A stretch of DNA of 59,735 nucleotides from Shewanella metallivivens (GTDB lineage Bacteria > Pseudomonadota > Gammaproteobacteria > Enterobacterales > Shewanellaceae). A program made the position numbers and the translations under genes. Every line of letters begins with the position of its first letter. Position 1 is the stretch's first letter. Where the stretch lies: assembly GCF_028750675.1 (NCBI RefSeq), contig NZ_JAQQPZ010000008.1:1-59735 (forward strand), read 5' to 3'. The notes beneath the pieces are model-generated. The model made no database searches and was not told the origin of the DNA. It was given only the letters and a program-made list of their open reading frames with translations. Shown piece after piece: positions 8,156 to 17,948 of the stretch.

Positions 8156-10932
8156 TAGGCGACATCCTCTTCTGTTACATTAGGGTATTGATGCTCGGTA
8201 TACGATAAAGCTTGTTGCCAGTGCAATTGTGCACATTGCTTTACTTCACTATTGCAACTGCCACATTGACGACCACAGCCAAGTGTGGACTGCGTAATGT
8301 CTAAAGCGTTAGCAAAGCTCAATTGTTGCAAACCGTCATTAAACATTTGTTGATCAAATTGCGCGTTAATCTCATCTGCGATTTGTGCTTGAGTCACCCC
8401 AGTACAAGCACAGACCAATGGACTATTACCCGCTTGAATTTGTTGATGTAACTGCTTTATAAATGCAGGGTCTAGTTGTTTACCAATAAATGCATTTAGC
8501 GGCTCTAAAGCCAATGCGATTTGGCTTGAAGACAGAATTTTAAGCGCAGTAACACTGTTTTTAACCATGTTACATTGAACATAAAAACATTGATTATTGT
8601 AGGTAAATGACCATGACAATGAGTGGGGCGTTGCCTGATATGAAAAGCTATTTTCAGTGTCACTGAACCCTACATGATGACAAACACCACTCGATAAGGT
8701 TTGCGCAACTTGCCAGCATAGACCATCGGCGGTGGGATCATGCAAGCCAAATACCACGCCCTGCAATGCCGGTGCGACGCGCGTTAATATCACCGGTTGG
8801 CACTTAAAACCAGGTTGCTGTGATAAAAGGTCGACACGGTTGTCAATGGCTTGATTGACTCCTTTACCCAATGAAAACTGAGCTGACCAATGCATTGACA
8901 TAAAAGCGATATTCGCAGGCATATCTTCATCGGCTACCACTCTAGCCGTTGCCTTATTCTGCGCTTTGCTATCGACCTGCATATCATCAAGAGCATCAAT
9001 ACGGACCAAATCACCGTCAGTTAGTGACAACGAGGCAAGTTTGTTTGGGTGTAGCTGGATTATCGGCTCAGGGATACTCGCGCGTAAGCTGGCAATATGA
9101 CCTGTGCGCGTCATGGTATGCCATTGATCTCGACTGCGGCCGCTATTGAGTAATACGATAGTTTCTGCGGTGTCAGCTGTTGCTCCTGCATTAAGGCTCT
9201 TAGGTACAATAAATTGCGCTTTAGCGCTTGGCGTTGCAAATACACCTTGGCTAAATAAACGTAAACCGGTTTGTCCAATATGCTCAGCTGAAGCGATGGG
9301 CCATTGAGTCGGGGCTAGATTGTCATATTCTTGCTGAGTTATGTTCGCTAATCCACTGATGTCGAATACTTTACTGGCAAAAGTTTGCTTAACTTGAGCA
9401 GATAAACTGGCAAATTCTTTAAACACGCTAGCATTACTTTTATATTCAAACCCCTTAAAACCCATTTTTTGTGCAACCTGGCTTATGGCCCACCAATCAG
9501 GTTTACTTTGACCTTTGGGCATCATAAAACCACGTTGGCGGCTTATTGTTCGTTCACTATTGGTTACCGTGCCACACTTTTCCGACCAACCTTGTGCAGG
9601 CAATAATACATCAGCAAGTTTTGCGGTATCTGAATCTGGGGTGATTTCGGACACCACCACAAAGGGGCAATCAGCCAAAGCTTGGGCAACTTTTTTACTG
9701 TTTGGCAACGACACCACAGGATTAGTCCCCATGATCCAAATTGCTTTTATTTTACCTTCAGCAAGCGCATCAAACATATCAACAGCGGCTAACCCTTTTT
9801 TGTTTGCTACGCCATCAACATGCCAGAAGTTAGCTAACAATTGTTGTTCTGGCGCAGAAAATCCCATATGACATGCCAATTGCGTTGCTAAGCCGCCGAC
9901 CTCACGACCGCCCATAGCATTGGGCTGCCCTGTTAATGAGAAAAAACCGCTCCCCACTTGGCCAATATGGCCAAGAGCAAGATGACAATGAATAATCGCC
10001 TGGGTAGTCTCAGTCCCAATAACCGACTGATTCACTCCCTGACATGAGGCGCTAAGCACTTTATTGTCATGAATAAACAGTTGGTAAAATTGGGTTAATG
10101 CGGCTAAAGACACACCCAGTTGTTTAGCAAGGCTCGCAAGATTGCAACTTAATTGCTGAGCGCTTTCAATAATGTCGTCATAGCCCTGAGTGTGAGCCGT
10201 TATATAATCATGATTAACACTGTTACTGTCGGCTAAAAAGCCGAGCAAACCATGAAACAAGGCTAAATCAGCCCCCGGTTTAATGGCTAAATGTAAATCA
10301 GCTTGTTTTGCTGTGGCTGTTGCAATAGGGTCGATGACCACTAACTGGCTATGATTAGCCTTTTTAGCCGCTAAAATGCGTTGAAACAATACTGGGTGGG
10401 TCCAGGCTGTATTTGCACCAATCAGTACAATAACGTCAGCGTGATCAATATCCTCATAACACCCTGGCACGACATCTTCACCAAAACAGGCTTGCATAGC
10501 GCTTACCGCAGATGACATACAAAGGCGTGAATTAGTGTCAACATTAGCGGTCTTTAAATAGCCTTTAGCAAATTTGTTGGCGACATAATAATCTTCGGTA
10601 AGTAACTGACCAGAGAGATACAGCGCGACTGAATCTGGGCCAAATTCTGCAATGGTTTTGGCAAACTTATCGGCAATTAAACTGCTAGCGTCATCCCAAT
10701 TTATCGGCTTTGCGGAGCGCAGCATTGGATACCTAAGCACATTCGGTTGAGCTAAGCTATCAAGCAGTCGCTCACCTTTGGCACATAAATGCCCATGGTT
10801 GGCTGGGTGCTTCATGTCACCGGTAAGCATTAAATTTGTGCGTTCAACATTTTCCCAATCAGCTTGAGTAGAGGACACACTAACCCCGCATCCGACACCA
10901 CAATAAGCACAACTTGATTGGATAGTTGACAT
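8155..10932 (-). CDS. nasA: Assimilatory nitrate reductase catalytic subunit NasA
   Basis: 925 residues, a cytoplasmic molybdopterin (Mo-bisMGD) oxidoreductase reducing nitrate to nitrite. The N-terminus carries the [4Fe-4S] motif (CAYCGVGC near residues 9-16, then LCAKG near residue 49). The central region has the molybdopterin-binding segments (WIMGTNPVVS, LLPAQGWSEK) and a C-terminal dinucleotide-binding domain. After that comes an extra BFD-like [2Fe-2S] domain (CACTGVTQ and CGRQCGSC near residues 860-905), typical of NasA. There is no Tat signal, as expected for the assimilatory enzyme. First gene of the operon; a sigma-54-like promoter ends about 40 nt upstream. Confidence 0.95.
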   Translation of the reverse strand: MSTIQSSCAYCGVGCGVSVSSTQADWENVERTNLMLTGDMKHPANHGHLCAKGERLLDSLAQPNVLRYPMLRSAKPINWDDASSLIADKFAKTIAEFGPDSVALYLSGQLLTEDYYVANKFAKGYLKTANVDTNSRLCMSSAVSAMQACFGEDVVPGCYEDIDHADVIVLIGANTAWTHPVLFQRILAAKKANHSQLVVIDPIATATAKQADLHLAIKPGADLALFHGLLGFLADSNSVNHDYITAHTQGYDDIIESAQQLSCNLASLAKQLGVSLAALTQFYQLFIHDNKVLSASCQGVNQSVIGTETTQAIIHCHLALGHIGQVGSGFFSLTGQPNAMGGREVGGLATQLACHMGFSAPEQQLLANFWHVDGVANKKGLAAVDMFDALAEGKIKAIWIMGTNPVVSLPNSKKVAQALADCPFVVVSEITPDSDTAKLADVLLPAQGWSEKCGTVTNSERTISRQRGFMMPKGQSKPDWWAISQVAQKMGFKGFEYKSNASVFKEFASLSAQVKQTFASKVFDISGLANITQQEYDNLAPTQWPIASAEHIGQTGLRLFSQGVFATPSAKAQFIVPKSLNAGATADTAETIVLLNSGRSRDQWHTMTRTGHIASLRASIPEPIIQLHPNKLASLSLTDGDLVRIDALDDMQVDSKAQNKATARVVADEDMPANIAFMSMHWSAQFSLGKGVNQAIDNRVDLLSQQPGFKCQPVILTRVAPALQGVVFGLHDPTADGLCWQVAQTLSSGVCHHVGFSDTENSFSYQATPHSLSWSFTYNNQCFYVQCNMVKNSVTALKILSSSQIALALEPLNAFIGKQLDPAFIKQLHQQIQAGNSPLVCACTGVTQAQIADEINAQFDQQMFNDGLQQLSFANALDITQSTLGCGRQCGSCNSEVKQCAQLHWQQALSYTEHQYPNVTEEDVA

Positions 10933-10973
10933 CTTTTGACCCTTTCACATTTAGCCTTTAATGATGTTAGTAC

Positions 10974-10989
10974 TGCGAAAGTTGTGCCA
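10974..10989 (-). promoter_or_regulatory. Candidate sigma-54 promoter of the nas operon
   Basis: Minus strand TGGCAC-AACTT-TCGCA. The -24 element is a perfect TGGCAC, the GG and GC are 10 bases apart, and the -12 element differs from TTGCA at one position. Predicted start is near 10963, about 31 nt before the nasA ATG. Confidence 0.8.
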
Positions 10990-11053
10990 AAAAATTAACT
11001 TACTGATTTAACGTGAAAATAGAAAATAGAAAACTCAGGTTACCTCTGCTTTT

Positions 11054-11089
11054 GCGCAACAAAAGTGCAACGCAGCACAGTTAGAGTGC
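11054..11089 (-). promoter_or_regulatory. Two tandem NtrC-like enhancer sites
   Basis: Minus strand 11089-11075 reads GCAC-N7-GTGC, a perfect match to the NtrC dyad half-sites. 11068-11054 reads GCAC-N7-GCGC with one mismatch. Their centres are 21 bp apart (two helical turns) and lie about 100 bp upstream of the predicted start, the classic arrangement for an NtrC enhancer acting on a sigma-54 promoter. Confidence 0.72.
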
Positions 11090-11170
11090 GTATCTTCTTG
11101 AAAACAATAGACTTTATATACCTAAAAAGAGGTATACCAGTATTGTAAAGAGGGATGTAAAGGGGAGCTA

Positions 11171-11205
11171 AAAACAAAAATACCGACACGAATGTCGGTA
11201 TTTTT
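11171..11205 (-). terminator. Terminator after cctA
   Basis: A 13-bp stem AAAAATACCGACA/TGTCGGTATTTTT with a 4-nt loop, 16 nt past the cctA stop. The flanking A and T runs make it usable in either direction. It separates cctA from the nas promoter region. Confidence 0.9.
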
Positions 11206-11220
11206 ATTTATTCTAACGGC

Positions 11221-11553
11221 TTATTCTGCTGTACGACCATCATCGTGACATGTATCACAAGTTGGTTTTTCACCTACTTTAGCTTCGTGAGGTGCGTGAC
11301 AATCAGCACACATTAACATGCCATCATGCGCTTGGTGAGTACCATCCATTTCGGCAAGAGAACCATGACAACTCTGGCATTGTTCAAATTCATATGCACC
11401 ATCAGCTGATGGCTCTTCATTCGCGTGACAGTTTTCGCAACCGCCCATTTCAACATGAAACTCTGCAAGAGTTTCATCAGCAGCGAATGACGCTGAAGAC
11501 ATCATCACAGCAAAACCTGCGGCAAACAACGCACTTAGTAGCTTATTGCTCAT
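11221..11553 (-). CDS. cctA: Small periplasmic tetraheme c-type cytochrome CctA (STC)
   Basis: 110 residues from the chosen start. A signal peptide (MSNKLL to SASFAA) is followed by four CxxCH heme sites: CENCH, CQSCH, CADCH and CDTCH. Length, heme spacing and the ending CHDDGRT match the Shewanella small tetraheme cytochrome, which shuttles electrons through the periplasm between inner-membrane quinol oxidation and outer-membrane or periplasmic reductases. An upstream in-frame ATG (11568) overlaps the GGAGG ribosome site, so I use the ATG at 11553. Single gene with its own terminator. It is a strong taxonomic marker for Shewanella. Confidence 0.95.
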   Translation of the reverse strand: MSNKLLSALFAAGFAVMMSSASFAADETLAEFHVEMGGCENCHANEEPSADGAYEFEQCQSCHGSLAEMDGTHQAHDGMLMCADCHAPHEAKVGEKPTCDTCHDDGRTAE

Positions 11554-11975
11554 CTTATATTCCTCCATTATGTGTGTATATTCGCATTCTTTTTAACCGA
11601 TGCGGAACAAACACAGCAGCACGATACTTTACTTAAAAAAACAGCCCAACTCTTTCAGGTAAAAACAATCCAATCAATAGACCATATAAAAGTAGTTAAC
11701 CAATTAACTTTAAGCAAAATTAATTTAGATTAAGTAATAATAGCAGTGTTATCCATTAGAATATGTGCGCTACATCATGTAACTCGATGGTTTTTATTCA
11801 ATAAATTCAAGTTAGCCACAATCCAATTAGATGTGTTGTGTCGTTAACACTCGATCAAACACCACTGCGATGCGTCAAACATATCGATTTAATACATTTG
11901 TCCCGCAGCAAAATTTGAACAATAAAAAGCCCCAATATACTGGGGCTAAAGCAATAGCTGTAATTAAAGTTGATA
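11554..11975. other. Intergenic region between cctA and the 3-hydroxyisobutyrate dehydrogenase-like gene
   Basis: About 420 nt. It should hold the cctA promoter (minus strand) and holds a terminator at 11923-11948. I saw no convincing CRP or FNR site and no credible gene; the open frames here are short and lack a ribosome site or family pattern. Confidence 0.6.
11923..11948 (-). terminator. Terminator after the dehydrogenase gene
   Basis: On the minus strand AGCCCCA/TGGGGCT arms (7 bp) with a 6-nt loop are followed by TTTTT. It lies 28 nt beyond the stop of the gene at 11976. Confidence 0.85.
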
Positions 11976-12851
11976 TTAAGCGCGTGTCTTTTCAAGGCGT
12001 GCGAGTAGGCTCGATGTGTCCCAGCGGTTACCTTTCATCGCTTGCACTTCCGAGTAAAACTGATCAACTAGAGCTGCAACGGGCAAATGACTACCATTTC
12101 GGCGAGCCTCATCTAATGCAATGCCTAAATCTTTACGCATCCAATCAATCGCAAAACCAAAATCATATTGACCTTGCCACATGGTTTGATAACGATTTTC
12201 CATCTGCCAGCTTTGCGCAGCACCTTTACTGATAACCTCAATCACTTTAAGACCATCTAAACCAGCACTTTTAGCAAAATGAAGCCCTTCAGCTAAACCT
12301 TGAACGACACCAGCAATACAAATTTGATTAACCATTTTAGTCAATTGCCCTGAACCCACAGGCCCTAAGAGCTCAGCACAGCGACTATATGCTGTAATGA
12401 CAGGTTTAACGGCATCAAAGTCGGCAGGCTCCCCACCCATCATCACCGTTAACACACCATTTTCAGCCCCAGCTTGACCACCAGACACCGGCGCGTCTAA
12501 AAAAGCAATATTAAGCGGCTTAATTTGCGCGGCAATCTCACGAGCTACATCAGCTGAAGCCGTGGTATGGTCAACTAAAATAGCACCAGCATGCATACCA
12601 TGCACTACACCTTGCTCACCCAACACCACCTGACGAAGATCATCATCATTACCAACACAGGTAAACACAATATCTTGGCCTTTCGCGGCATCTTTGGGTG
12701 TTGAAGCTGATTGACCACCGTATTGCTCAACCCACTTGGCGGCTTTTGCAGCTGTACGGTTGTAAACGGTGACCTCATGACCACTGTTAACTAAATGCCC
12801 CGCCATCGGGTATCCCATAACGCCTAAACCAATAAATGCAACCTTGGCCAT
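11976..12851 (-). CDS. NAD(P)-dependent beta-hydroxyacid dehydrogenase (3-hydroxyisobutyrate dehydrogenase / tartronate semialdehyde reductase family)
   Basis: 291 residues. The Rossmann motif GLGVMGYPMA is at residues 8-17, the family substrate loop DAPVSGGQAGAENG near residue 120, and the catalytic lysine lies in GSGQLTKMVNQI near residue 170. The fold and length fit the family that oxidises or reduces small beta-hydroxyacids with NAD(P). Sequence alone cannot choose between 3-hydroxyisobutyrate, tartronate semialdehyde and other substrates; no valine-catabolic or glyoxylate genes are near. It is 14 nt downstream of a thioesterase gene and probably shares its transcript. Confidence 0.85.
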   Translation of the reverse strand: MAKVAFIGLGVMGYPMAGHLVNSGHEVTVYNRTAAKAAKWVEQYGGQSASTPKDAAKGQDIVFTCVGNDDDLRQVVLGEQGVVHGMHAGAILVDHTTASADVAREIAAQIKPLNIAFLDAPVSGGQAGAENGVLTVMMGGEPADFDAVKPVITAYSRCAELLGPVGSGQLTKMVNQICIAGVVQGLAEGLHFAKSAGLDGLKVIEVISKGAAQSWQMENRYQTMWQGQYDFGFAIDWMRKDLGIALDEARRNGSHLPVAALVDQFYSEVQAMKGNRWDTSSLLARLEKTRA

Positions 12852-12865
12852 GATGTTTTCCTTAT

Positions 12866-13354
12866 TTATTCAACTGAAGGTTTAACGTGAGCTTCCATTT
12901 CTGCACCAATACGCTTGCGCATATCCATCAAGCGTAATGCACTATCGCGTAAACGAATATCATCGGCATTAGCCGGGATCCATTCTGGCACTGACGTAGG
13001 TTTACCATCATCATCGACAGCAACCATGATCACAATACAATGAGTGGTTAAATGACGTTCTGAGTCTTTAGGGTCGCCCGCTTTTACATCAATGCCGATA
13101 TGCATGGATGTTGTGCCGGTATAAATCACTTTACCCGTTACTTCAACAATATTACCGACATGAATGGGTTTAACAAAACGAATACCGCCAGCATAAACAG
13201 TAATACAATACTTACCACTCCAACCAGCTGCTGCGGCATAGGCTGCTAAATCGATCCATTTCATTACTGCACCACCGTGCACCTTACCGCCAAAATTAAC
13301 ATCTGCAGGTTCGGCCAAAAAACGCAATGTAAGCTGTCTATCTTTACCGGCCAT
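12866..13354 (-). CDS. Hotdog-fold acyl-CoA thioesterase (YciA/BFIT-like)
   Basis: 162 residues. The segment VHGGAVMKWIDLAAYAAA near residues 25-42 is the hotdog helix with the active-site aspartate of the acyl-CoA hydrolase (YciA/ACOT) type. A second beta-rich half contains the VEVTGKVIYTGTTSMHIGI strand. It should hydrolyse acyl-CoA to free acid and CoA in the cytoplasm. Likely co-transcribed with the following dehydrogenase. The physiological acyl chain is unknown. Confidence 0.85.
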   Translation of the reverse strand: MAGKDRQLTLRFLAEPADVNFGGKVHGGAVMKWIDLAAYAAAAGWSGKYCITVYAGGIRFVKPIHVGNIVEVTGKVIYTGTTSMHIGIDVKAGDPKDSERHLTTHCIVIMVAVDDDGKPTSVPEWIPANADDIRLRDSALRLMDMRKRIGAEMEAHVKPSVE

Positions 13355-13427
13355 AAAGCCTCCAATTCATTCGATGGTGTATCGGAAGTCATCTAAATCG
13401 TATCAACGATACACTGAGTACTGTTAC

Positions 13428-13453
13428 AAAAAAAGCGCACTAGGCGCTTTTTT
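13428..13453. terminator. Bidirectional-looking terminator after fabF
   Basis: AAAAAAGCGC/GCGCTTTTTT arms with a 5-nt loop, starting 12 nt past the fabF stop on the minus strand and followed there by a T run. It closes the fatty acid cluster. Confidence 0.85.
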
Positions 13454-13465
13454 AATTGACGTCAA

Positions 13466-14707
13466 TTAATCCACTTTCTTAAACAATAACGAACCGTTTG
13501 TACCACCAAAACCAAATGAATTACATAAGGCATAATCAAACTGATGACGACGTGAAGTGTGGGCAACAAAATCTAAGTCGCAACCTTCATCTGGGTTATC
13601 TAAGTTGATGGTTGGCGGTACATGTTGGTCGCGCAGTGCAAGTAAAGTAATAATGGCTTCAATTGCACCAGCTGCACCCAACAAGTGTCCGGTCATTGAC
13701 TTAGTTGAACTGACTAACAAATCATACGCGTGCGGACCAAATACGGCTTTAACCGCAGCAGCTTCTGCTTTGTCGCCTGCATTAGTTGAAGTGCCATGGG
13801 CATTGATATAACCCACTTGCTCTTTTTGAATTTGTGCGTCGTTAATCGCGTTAACCATTGCAGCGGCAGCACCTGCACCATCACTTGGAGGTGATGTCAT
13901 GTGAAATGCATCGCCACTCATGCCAAAGCCAACTAATTCACCGTAGATTTTAGCACCACGGGCTTTAGCATGTTCGTACTCTTCCATCACAATCACGCCT
14001 GCGCCATCACCAATCACAAAGCCATCACGGTCTTTGTCCCAAGGGCGACTTGCAGCAGTTGGGTCATCGTTACGTGTCGACAATGCTTTCGCGGCGCTAA
14101 AACCTGCTACGCCTAATGGGCTAGTCACATCTTCTGCACCGCCAGCAACCATCACATCTGCATCACCGTAAGCAATGGTGCGGGCAGCAAAACCGATATT
14201 ATGCACACCAGTAGTACAAGCGGTTGTCACAGCAAAGTTAGGGCCAGTCATGCCATACATAATCGATAAATGTCCGGCAATCATGTTAATAATGGTGCTT
14301 GGTACAAAAAATGGCGACACCTTACGTGGCCCACCATTAAGTAACGCTGAATGGCCTTGCTCAATTAACCACATGCCGCCCATGCCTGCACCAATTGCAG
14401 TACCTACACGCGATGGGGTTTCTTGGCTCATATCAAGACCTGAGTCTTTAACGGCTTGAATGCCAGCAGCCATACCGTATTGGATAAACAAATCCATTTT
14501 ACGGGCATCTTTTTTTGATAAATATTGTTCGACGTCAAAGTCTTTCACCGAACCACTAAAACGAGTGCCAAATTCACTTGCATCAAACTTAGTGATTGGC
14601 GCAATACCACTCTGACCGGCCAATAAGGCATTCCAAGAAGACTCGACATCATTCCCTACTGGAGTCACAAGCCCTAGACCTGTGATGACGACACGACGTT
14701 TAGACAT
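13466..14707 (-). CDS. fabF: 3-oxoacyl-ACP synthase II FabF
   Basis: 413 residues. Condenses acyl-ACP with malonyl-ACP in fatty acid elongation and is needed for temperature control of unsaturated chain length. The catalytic Cys-His-His triad is visible: TTACTTG near residue 164, [11 protein letters not shown] near residue 303 and GHLLGAAGA near residue 341. A GTG three codons earlier is in frame, but AAGGTGA lies at the right distance for the ATG at 14707. Last gene of the cluster, separated from acpP by a terminator, so it may be transcribed partly by readthrough or from its own promoter in the 162-nt gap. Confidence 0.97.
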   Translation of the reverse strand: MSKRRVVITGLGLVTPVGNDVESSWNALLAGQSGIAPITKFDASEFGTRFSGSVKDFDVEQYLSKKDARKMDLFIQYGMAAGIQAVKDSGLDMSQETPSRVGTAIGAGMGGMWLIEQGHSALLNGGPRKVSPFFVPSTIINMIAGHLSIMYGMTGPNFAVTTACTTGVHNIGFAARTIAYGDADVMVAGGAEDVTSPLGVAGFSAAKALSTRNDDPTAASRPWDKDRDGFVIGDGAGVIVMEEYEHAKARGAKIYGELVGFGMSGDAFHMTSPPSDGAGAAAAMVNAINDAQIQKEQVGYINAHGTSTNAGDKAEAAAVKAVFGPHAYDLLVSSTKSMTGHLLGAAGAIEAIITLLALRDQHVPPTINLDNPDEGCDLDFVAHTSRRHQFDYALCNSFGFGGTNGSLLFKKVD

Positions 14708-14823
14708 GATATTCACCTTTAAATAAAATCTGCCACGATGCCATTATTGCGATAACGCTAAAGAAATATAAGGGGGGATGTTCTAGTGCAATTAAATGGA
14801 ACGAGCGTTTACAAATGCTTTAA

Positions 14824-14853
14824 ACAAAAACAGGCGGCATAAATGCCGCCTGT
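14824..14853 (-). terminator. Terminator between acpP and fabF
   Basis: A perfect 10-bp stem ACAGGCGGCA/TGCCGCCTGT with a 4-nt loop, followed by T5 on the minus strand, 16 nt after the acpP stop. It probably lets acpP mRNA far exceed fabF mRNA. Confidence 0.9.
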
Positions 14854-14869
14854 TAATGTGAATTCTTGA

Positions 14870-15103
14870 TTACTGATTCTTAGAAACGTAATCGATCGCT
14901 GCTTGAACAGTAGTGATCTTTTCAGCTTCTTCGTCAGGGATCTCGGTATCAAACTCTTCTTCTAGAGCCATGACCAATTCAACCGTGTCTAGAGAATCAG
15001 CGCCTAAATCGTCTACAAAAGAAGCAGCTGATTTAACGTCTTCTTCTTTAACGCCAAGTTGTTCGATGATGATTTTCTTTACACGTTCTTCGATGTTGCT
15101 CAT
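14870..15103 (-). CDS. acpP: Acyl carrier protein
   Basis: 77 residues, very acidic, the normal length. The phosphopantetheine attachment serine is S37 in [10 protein letters not shown]. It carries growing acyl chains for FabD, FabG, FabH, FabF and PlsX encoded around it. A 163-nt gap after fabG leaves room for a dedicated promoter, and a strong terminator follows, consistent with a separate abundant transcript. Confidence 0.98.
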   Translation of the reverse strand: MSNIEERVKKIIIEQLGVKEEDVKSAASFVDDLGADSLDTVELVMALEEEFDTEIPDEEAEKITTVQAAIDYVSKNQ

Positions 15104-15266
15104 TAGTTTTCTTTCCTATTCAAATTACGCACTTGCGTAAGATTGCGAGTAGTTTATTCGAATTAGATAACAATGCAAGCATAGATTTTGTGGTCTAACC
15201 ACAAAAATTAACATTGAATTATCACTAACCCTGACTCAAATGAAGGTAGTTTCCTACCTATCGCCC

Positions 15267-16013
15267 TTAAACCATGTACATACCACCATTCACATGCAAT
15301 GTCTCGCCTGTGATGTAAGCGGCTGAATCTGAGGCCAAAAACAATACTGCATTGGCAATTTCTTGTGCTTGCCCTAAACGTTCCATCGGAACTTGCGACA
15401 TAATAGCTTGTTGCTGCTCCGGTGTCAGCTCATCTGTCATATCTGTCTGAATAAATCCAGGCGCAATAGCATTCACTGTTATTTGACGAGATGCAACCTC
15501 TCTTGCAAGAGATTTTGTAAATCCTATCAATCCAGCTTTTGCTGCCGAGTAATTTACTTGGCCAGCGTTACCCATTGTACCCACTACTGAACCGATGCTG
15601 ATAATACGTCCGAAACGTTTTTTCATCATAGATCGCATTACTGGTTTAGACAATTTAAATAACGACGTCAAGTTTGTGTCGATAATGTCTTGCCATTCAT
15701 CGTCTTTCATTCGCATCAATAAATTGTCGCGGGTAATACCTGCGTTGTTGACGAGAATATCAACATCACCAGCTTTTTCTTTGATCTGGCTATATAAATC
15801 GGCAACCGATTGAGTATCAGTGACATTTAACACCATCCCAAAGCCTTTGTCACCTAGGTATTGCTGAATTGCTGCTGCGCCTTTTTCACTGGTAGCGGTA
15901 CCAATGACAACTGCGCCAGCTTGTTGCAGCGATTCAGCAATTGCACGACCAATGCCACGACTGGCACCGGTAACAAGCGCTACCTTGCCGTCTAAACTGA
16001 TGCTAAAGCTCAT
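15267..16013 (-). CDS. fabG: 3-oxoacyl-ACP reductase FabG
   Basis: 248 residues, a classical short-chain dehydrogenase/reductase. TGASRGIGRA near residue 15 binds NADPH, NNAG lies near residue 90, and YSAAKAG near residue 155 supplies the catalytic Tyr and Lys. It ends with the FabG-type VNGGMYMV. It reduces 3-ketoacyl-ACP in each elongation cycle. Ten nt after fabD. Confidence 0.97.
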   Translation of the reverse strand: MSFSISLDGKVALVTGASRGIGRAIAESLQQAGAVVIGTATSEKGAAAIQQYLGDKGFGMVLNVTDTQSVADLYSQIKEKAGDVDILVNNAGITRDNLLMRMKDDEWQDIIDTNLTSLFKLSKPVMRSMMKKRFGRIISIGSVVGTMGNAGQVNYSAAKAGLIGFTKSLAREVASRQITVNAIAPGFIQTDMTDELTPEQQQAIMSQVPMERLGQAQEIANAVLFLASDSAAYITGETLHVNGGMYMV

Positions 16014-16023
16014 AAAAACTCCT

Positions 16024-16950
16024 TTATTCGGTTAATGCTGCAAATGAAGCAACATCATTGACTGCTTGAGCGGATATTGATTTATTAATTCTTTTTGTTA
16101 AACCCGTTAACACTTTACCTGGGCCACACTCAACTAAATTTGTAACACCTTGTGTCGCCATAAACTCAACCGTTTCACTCCAGCGTACAGGACAATATAA
16201 TTGACGCACTAATGCGTCTTTAATTGCCTCACCCTCTGTCTGCATTGCCACATCTACATTATTGATCACGTTAATTGTAGGCGGAGAAAATGTCACTTCA
16301 GTTAGCGCTTTCGCTAATTCATCGGCTGCAGGCTTCATTAAGGCACAATGAGACGGCACGCTCACAGGCAATGCGACAGCCATTTTGGCGCCAGCCGCTT
16401 TACATGCCGCGGCGGCACGTTCAACAGCCGCTTTCTCGCCTGCAATCACAACCTGCCCAGGACTGTTGTAATTAACAGGGCTCACAACAGCACCTTCAGC
16501 GGCTTCTTCACATGCAACAGCAATGGCATCATCAGCAAGACCAATAATAGCAAACATCGCGCCTGAGCCAGCAGGCACAGCTTGTTGCATTAATTTACCG
16601 CGTAGTTCGACTAGTTTTACCGCATCAGCAAACTCAATCACACCAGCACACACTAATGCTGAGTATTCACCGAGGCTGTGACCCGCAAGTAATGAAGGCA
16701 TCGGCTTGTTGGATGCTTGATAAGCACGCCAAATAGCCACACTTGCCGTTAATAACGCAGGTTGAGTTTTATCTGTTTCGTTTAAGGTTTCGGCAGGCCC
16801 ATTTGCCACCAGATCCCATAAATCGTAGCCTAAAGCCTCACTCGCCTCGGCAAAAGTTTGCCCAATAATCTCATGAGATTGTGCCAGTTCAGCTAACATT
16901 CCTACGGCCTGAGAACCTTGACCTGGAAATACAAAAGCAACATTTTCCAT
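16024..16950 (-). CDS. fabD: Malonyl-CoA:ACP transacylase FabD
   Basis: 308 residues. The nucleophile serine is S92 in GHSLGE; PGQGSQ lies at residues 9-14 and the partner histidine in PSHCALM near residue 200. It loads malonyl groups onto AcpP for FabH and FabF. Thirty nt after fabH, in the standard order. Confidence 0.97.
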   Translation of the reverse strand: MENVAFVFPGQGSQAVGMLAELAQSHEIIGQTFAEASEALGYDLWDLVANGPAETLNETDKTQPALLTASVAIWRAYQASNKPMPSLLAGHSLGEYSALVCAGVIEFADAVKLVELRGKLMQQAVPAGSGAMFAIIGLADDAIAVACEEAAEGAVVSPVNYNSPGQVVIAGEKAAVERAAAACKAAGAKMAVALPVSVPSHCALMKPAADELAKALTEVTFSPPTINVINNVDVAMQTEGEAIKDALVRQLYCPVRWSETVEFMATQGVTNLVECGPGKVLTGLTKRINKSISAQAVNDVASFAALTE

Positions 16951-16980
16951 AAACGCTTACCTGTTTAAATAAATGAATAA

Positions 16981-17940
16981 TTAAAAACGAATTAACGCAC
17001 TGCCCCAAGCAAAACCGCCACCAAAGGCTTCGAGTAATAATAGGTGTCCGCGTTGAATACGACCATCCCGCACGGCTTCATCAAGCGCAATAGGCACAGA
17101 AGCAGCTGAAGTATTACCGTGTTTAGCAAGGGTAAGCACCACTTTATCTAAACTCATACTGAGTTTTTTAGCGGTAGCATTAATAATGCGGAAGTTGGCT
17201 TGATGCGGCACTAACCAATCAATTTCAGATTTATCGACATTATTAAGGCGTAAGGTTTCAGTGACCACATTCGATAATTGTGTCACCGCGACTTTGAATA
17301 CGTCATTGCCTTTCATGGTCATAAAACTGACCGCTTCAGAACTTTCACCTGAGCGAGGAGGAAAAGCGCACTTTAATAAGTCGCCTTGGCTGCCGTCGGC
17401 ATAAATATGGGTTGCAATAATACCAGGGCTATCACTTGCACCAATCACGGCTGCGCCTGCACCATCACCAAATAAAATAACGGTTGTTCGATCGGCAGGG
17501 TCGCACATGCGAGACAGCACATCTGCACCGATGACCAATACTTTTTTTGCTGCACCGGTTTTAACAAACTGATCAGCAATTGACAACGCATATACAAAGC
17601 CTGAACAAGCAGCTGCAATATCAAAAGCAGGAATATTCTTAACGCCGAGTAAAGCTTGAATTTCGCAGGCAGCTGCAGGGAATGCATTAGTTGCACTGGT
17701 TGTGCCGCAAACAATCATATCGAGCTCGCTGGCATCAATGCCGGCCATTTCAAGCGCTTTTAATGCAGCCTGATAGCCCATTGTTGACACCGACTCATCT
17801 GTTGCAGCAATGCGCCGCTCAGAAATACCGGTTCTATCAACAATCCATTGGTCACTGGTTTCAACCATTTTTTCGAGATCTTGATTGCTACGTACTTGCA
17901 CAGGCAGATAGCTGCCTGTTCCGAGAATTTTTGTGTGCAT
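16981..17940 (-). CDS. fabH: 3-oxoacyl-ACP synthase III FabH
   Basis: 319 residues. Initiates fatty acid synthesis by condensing acetyl-CoA with malonyl-ACP. The Cys-His-Asn triad is visible: C112 in AACSGF, His in PHQANFRI near residue 245 and Asn in KHGNTSAAS near residue 275. Eight nt separate it from plsX. Confidence 0.97.
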   Translation of the reverse strand: MHTKILGTGSYLPVQVRSNQDLEKMVETSDQWIVDRTGISERRIAATDESVSTMGYQAALKALEMAGIDASELDMIVCGTTSATNAFPAAACEIQALLGVKNIPAFDIAAACSGFVYALSIADQFVKTGAAKKVLVIGADVLSRMCDPADRTTVILFGDGAGAAVIGASDSPGIIATHIYADGSQGDLLKCAFPPRSGESSEAVSFMTMKGNDVFKVAVTQLSNVVTETLRLNNVDKSEIDWLVPHQANFRIINATAKKLSMSLDKVVLTLAKHGNTSAASVPIALDEAVRDGRIQRGHLLLLEAFGGGFAWGSALIRF

Positions 17941-17948
17941 ATTTGAGA

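Noticed and set aside
11554..11830. CRP or FNR site for cctA
   Set aside because: Only partial half-sites (such as TTGAT or TGTG elements) were seen, none with the correct spacing.
11831..12232. A 133-codon plus-strand frame crossing the dehydrogenase 3' end
   Set aside because: Passes through a terminator hairpin and overlaps a conserved gene in antisense; not credible.
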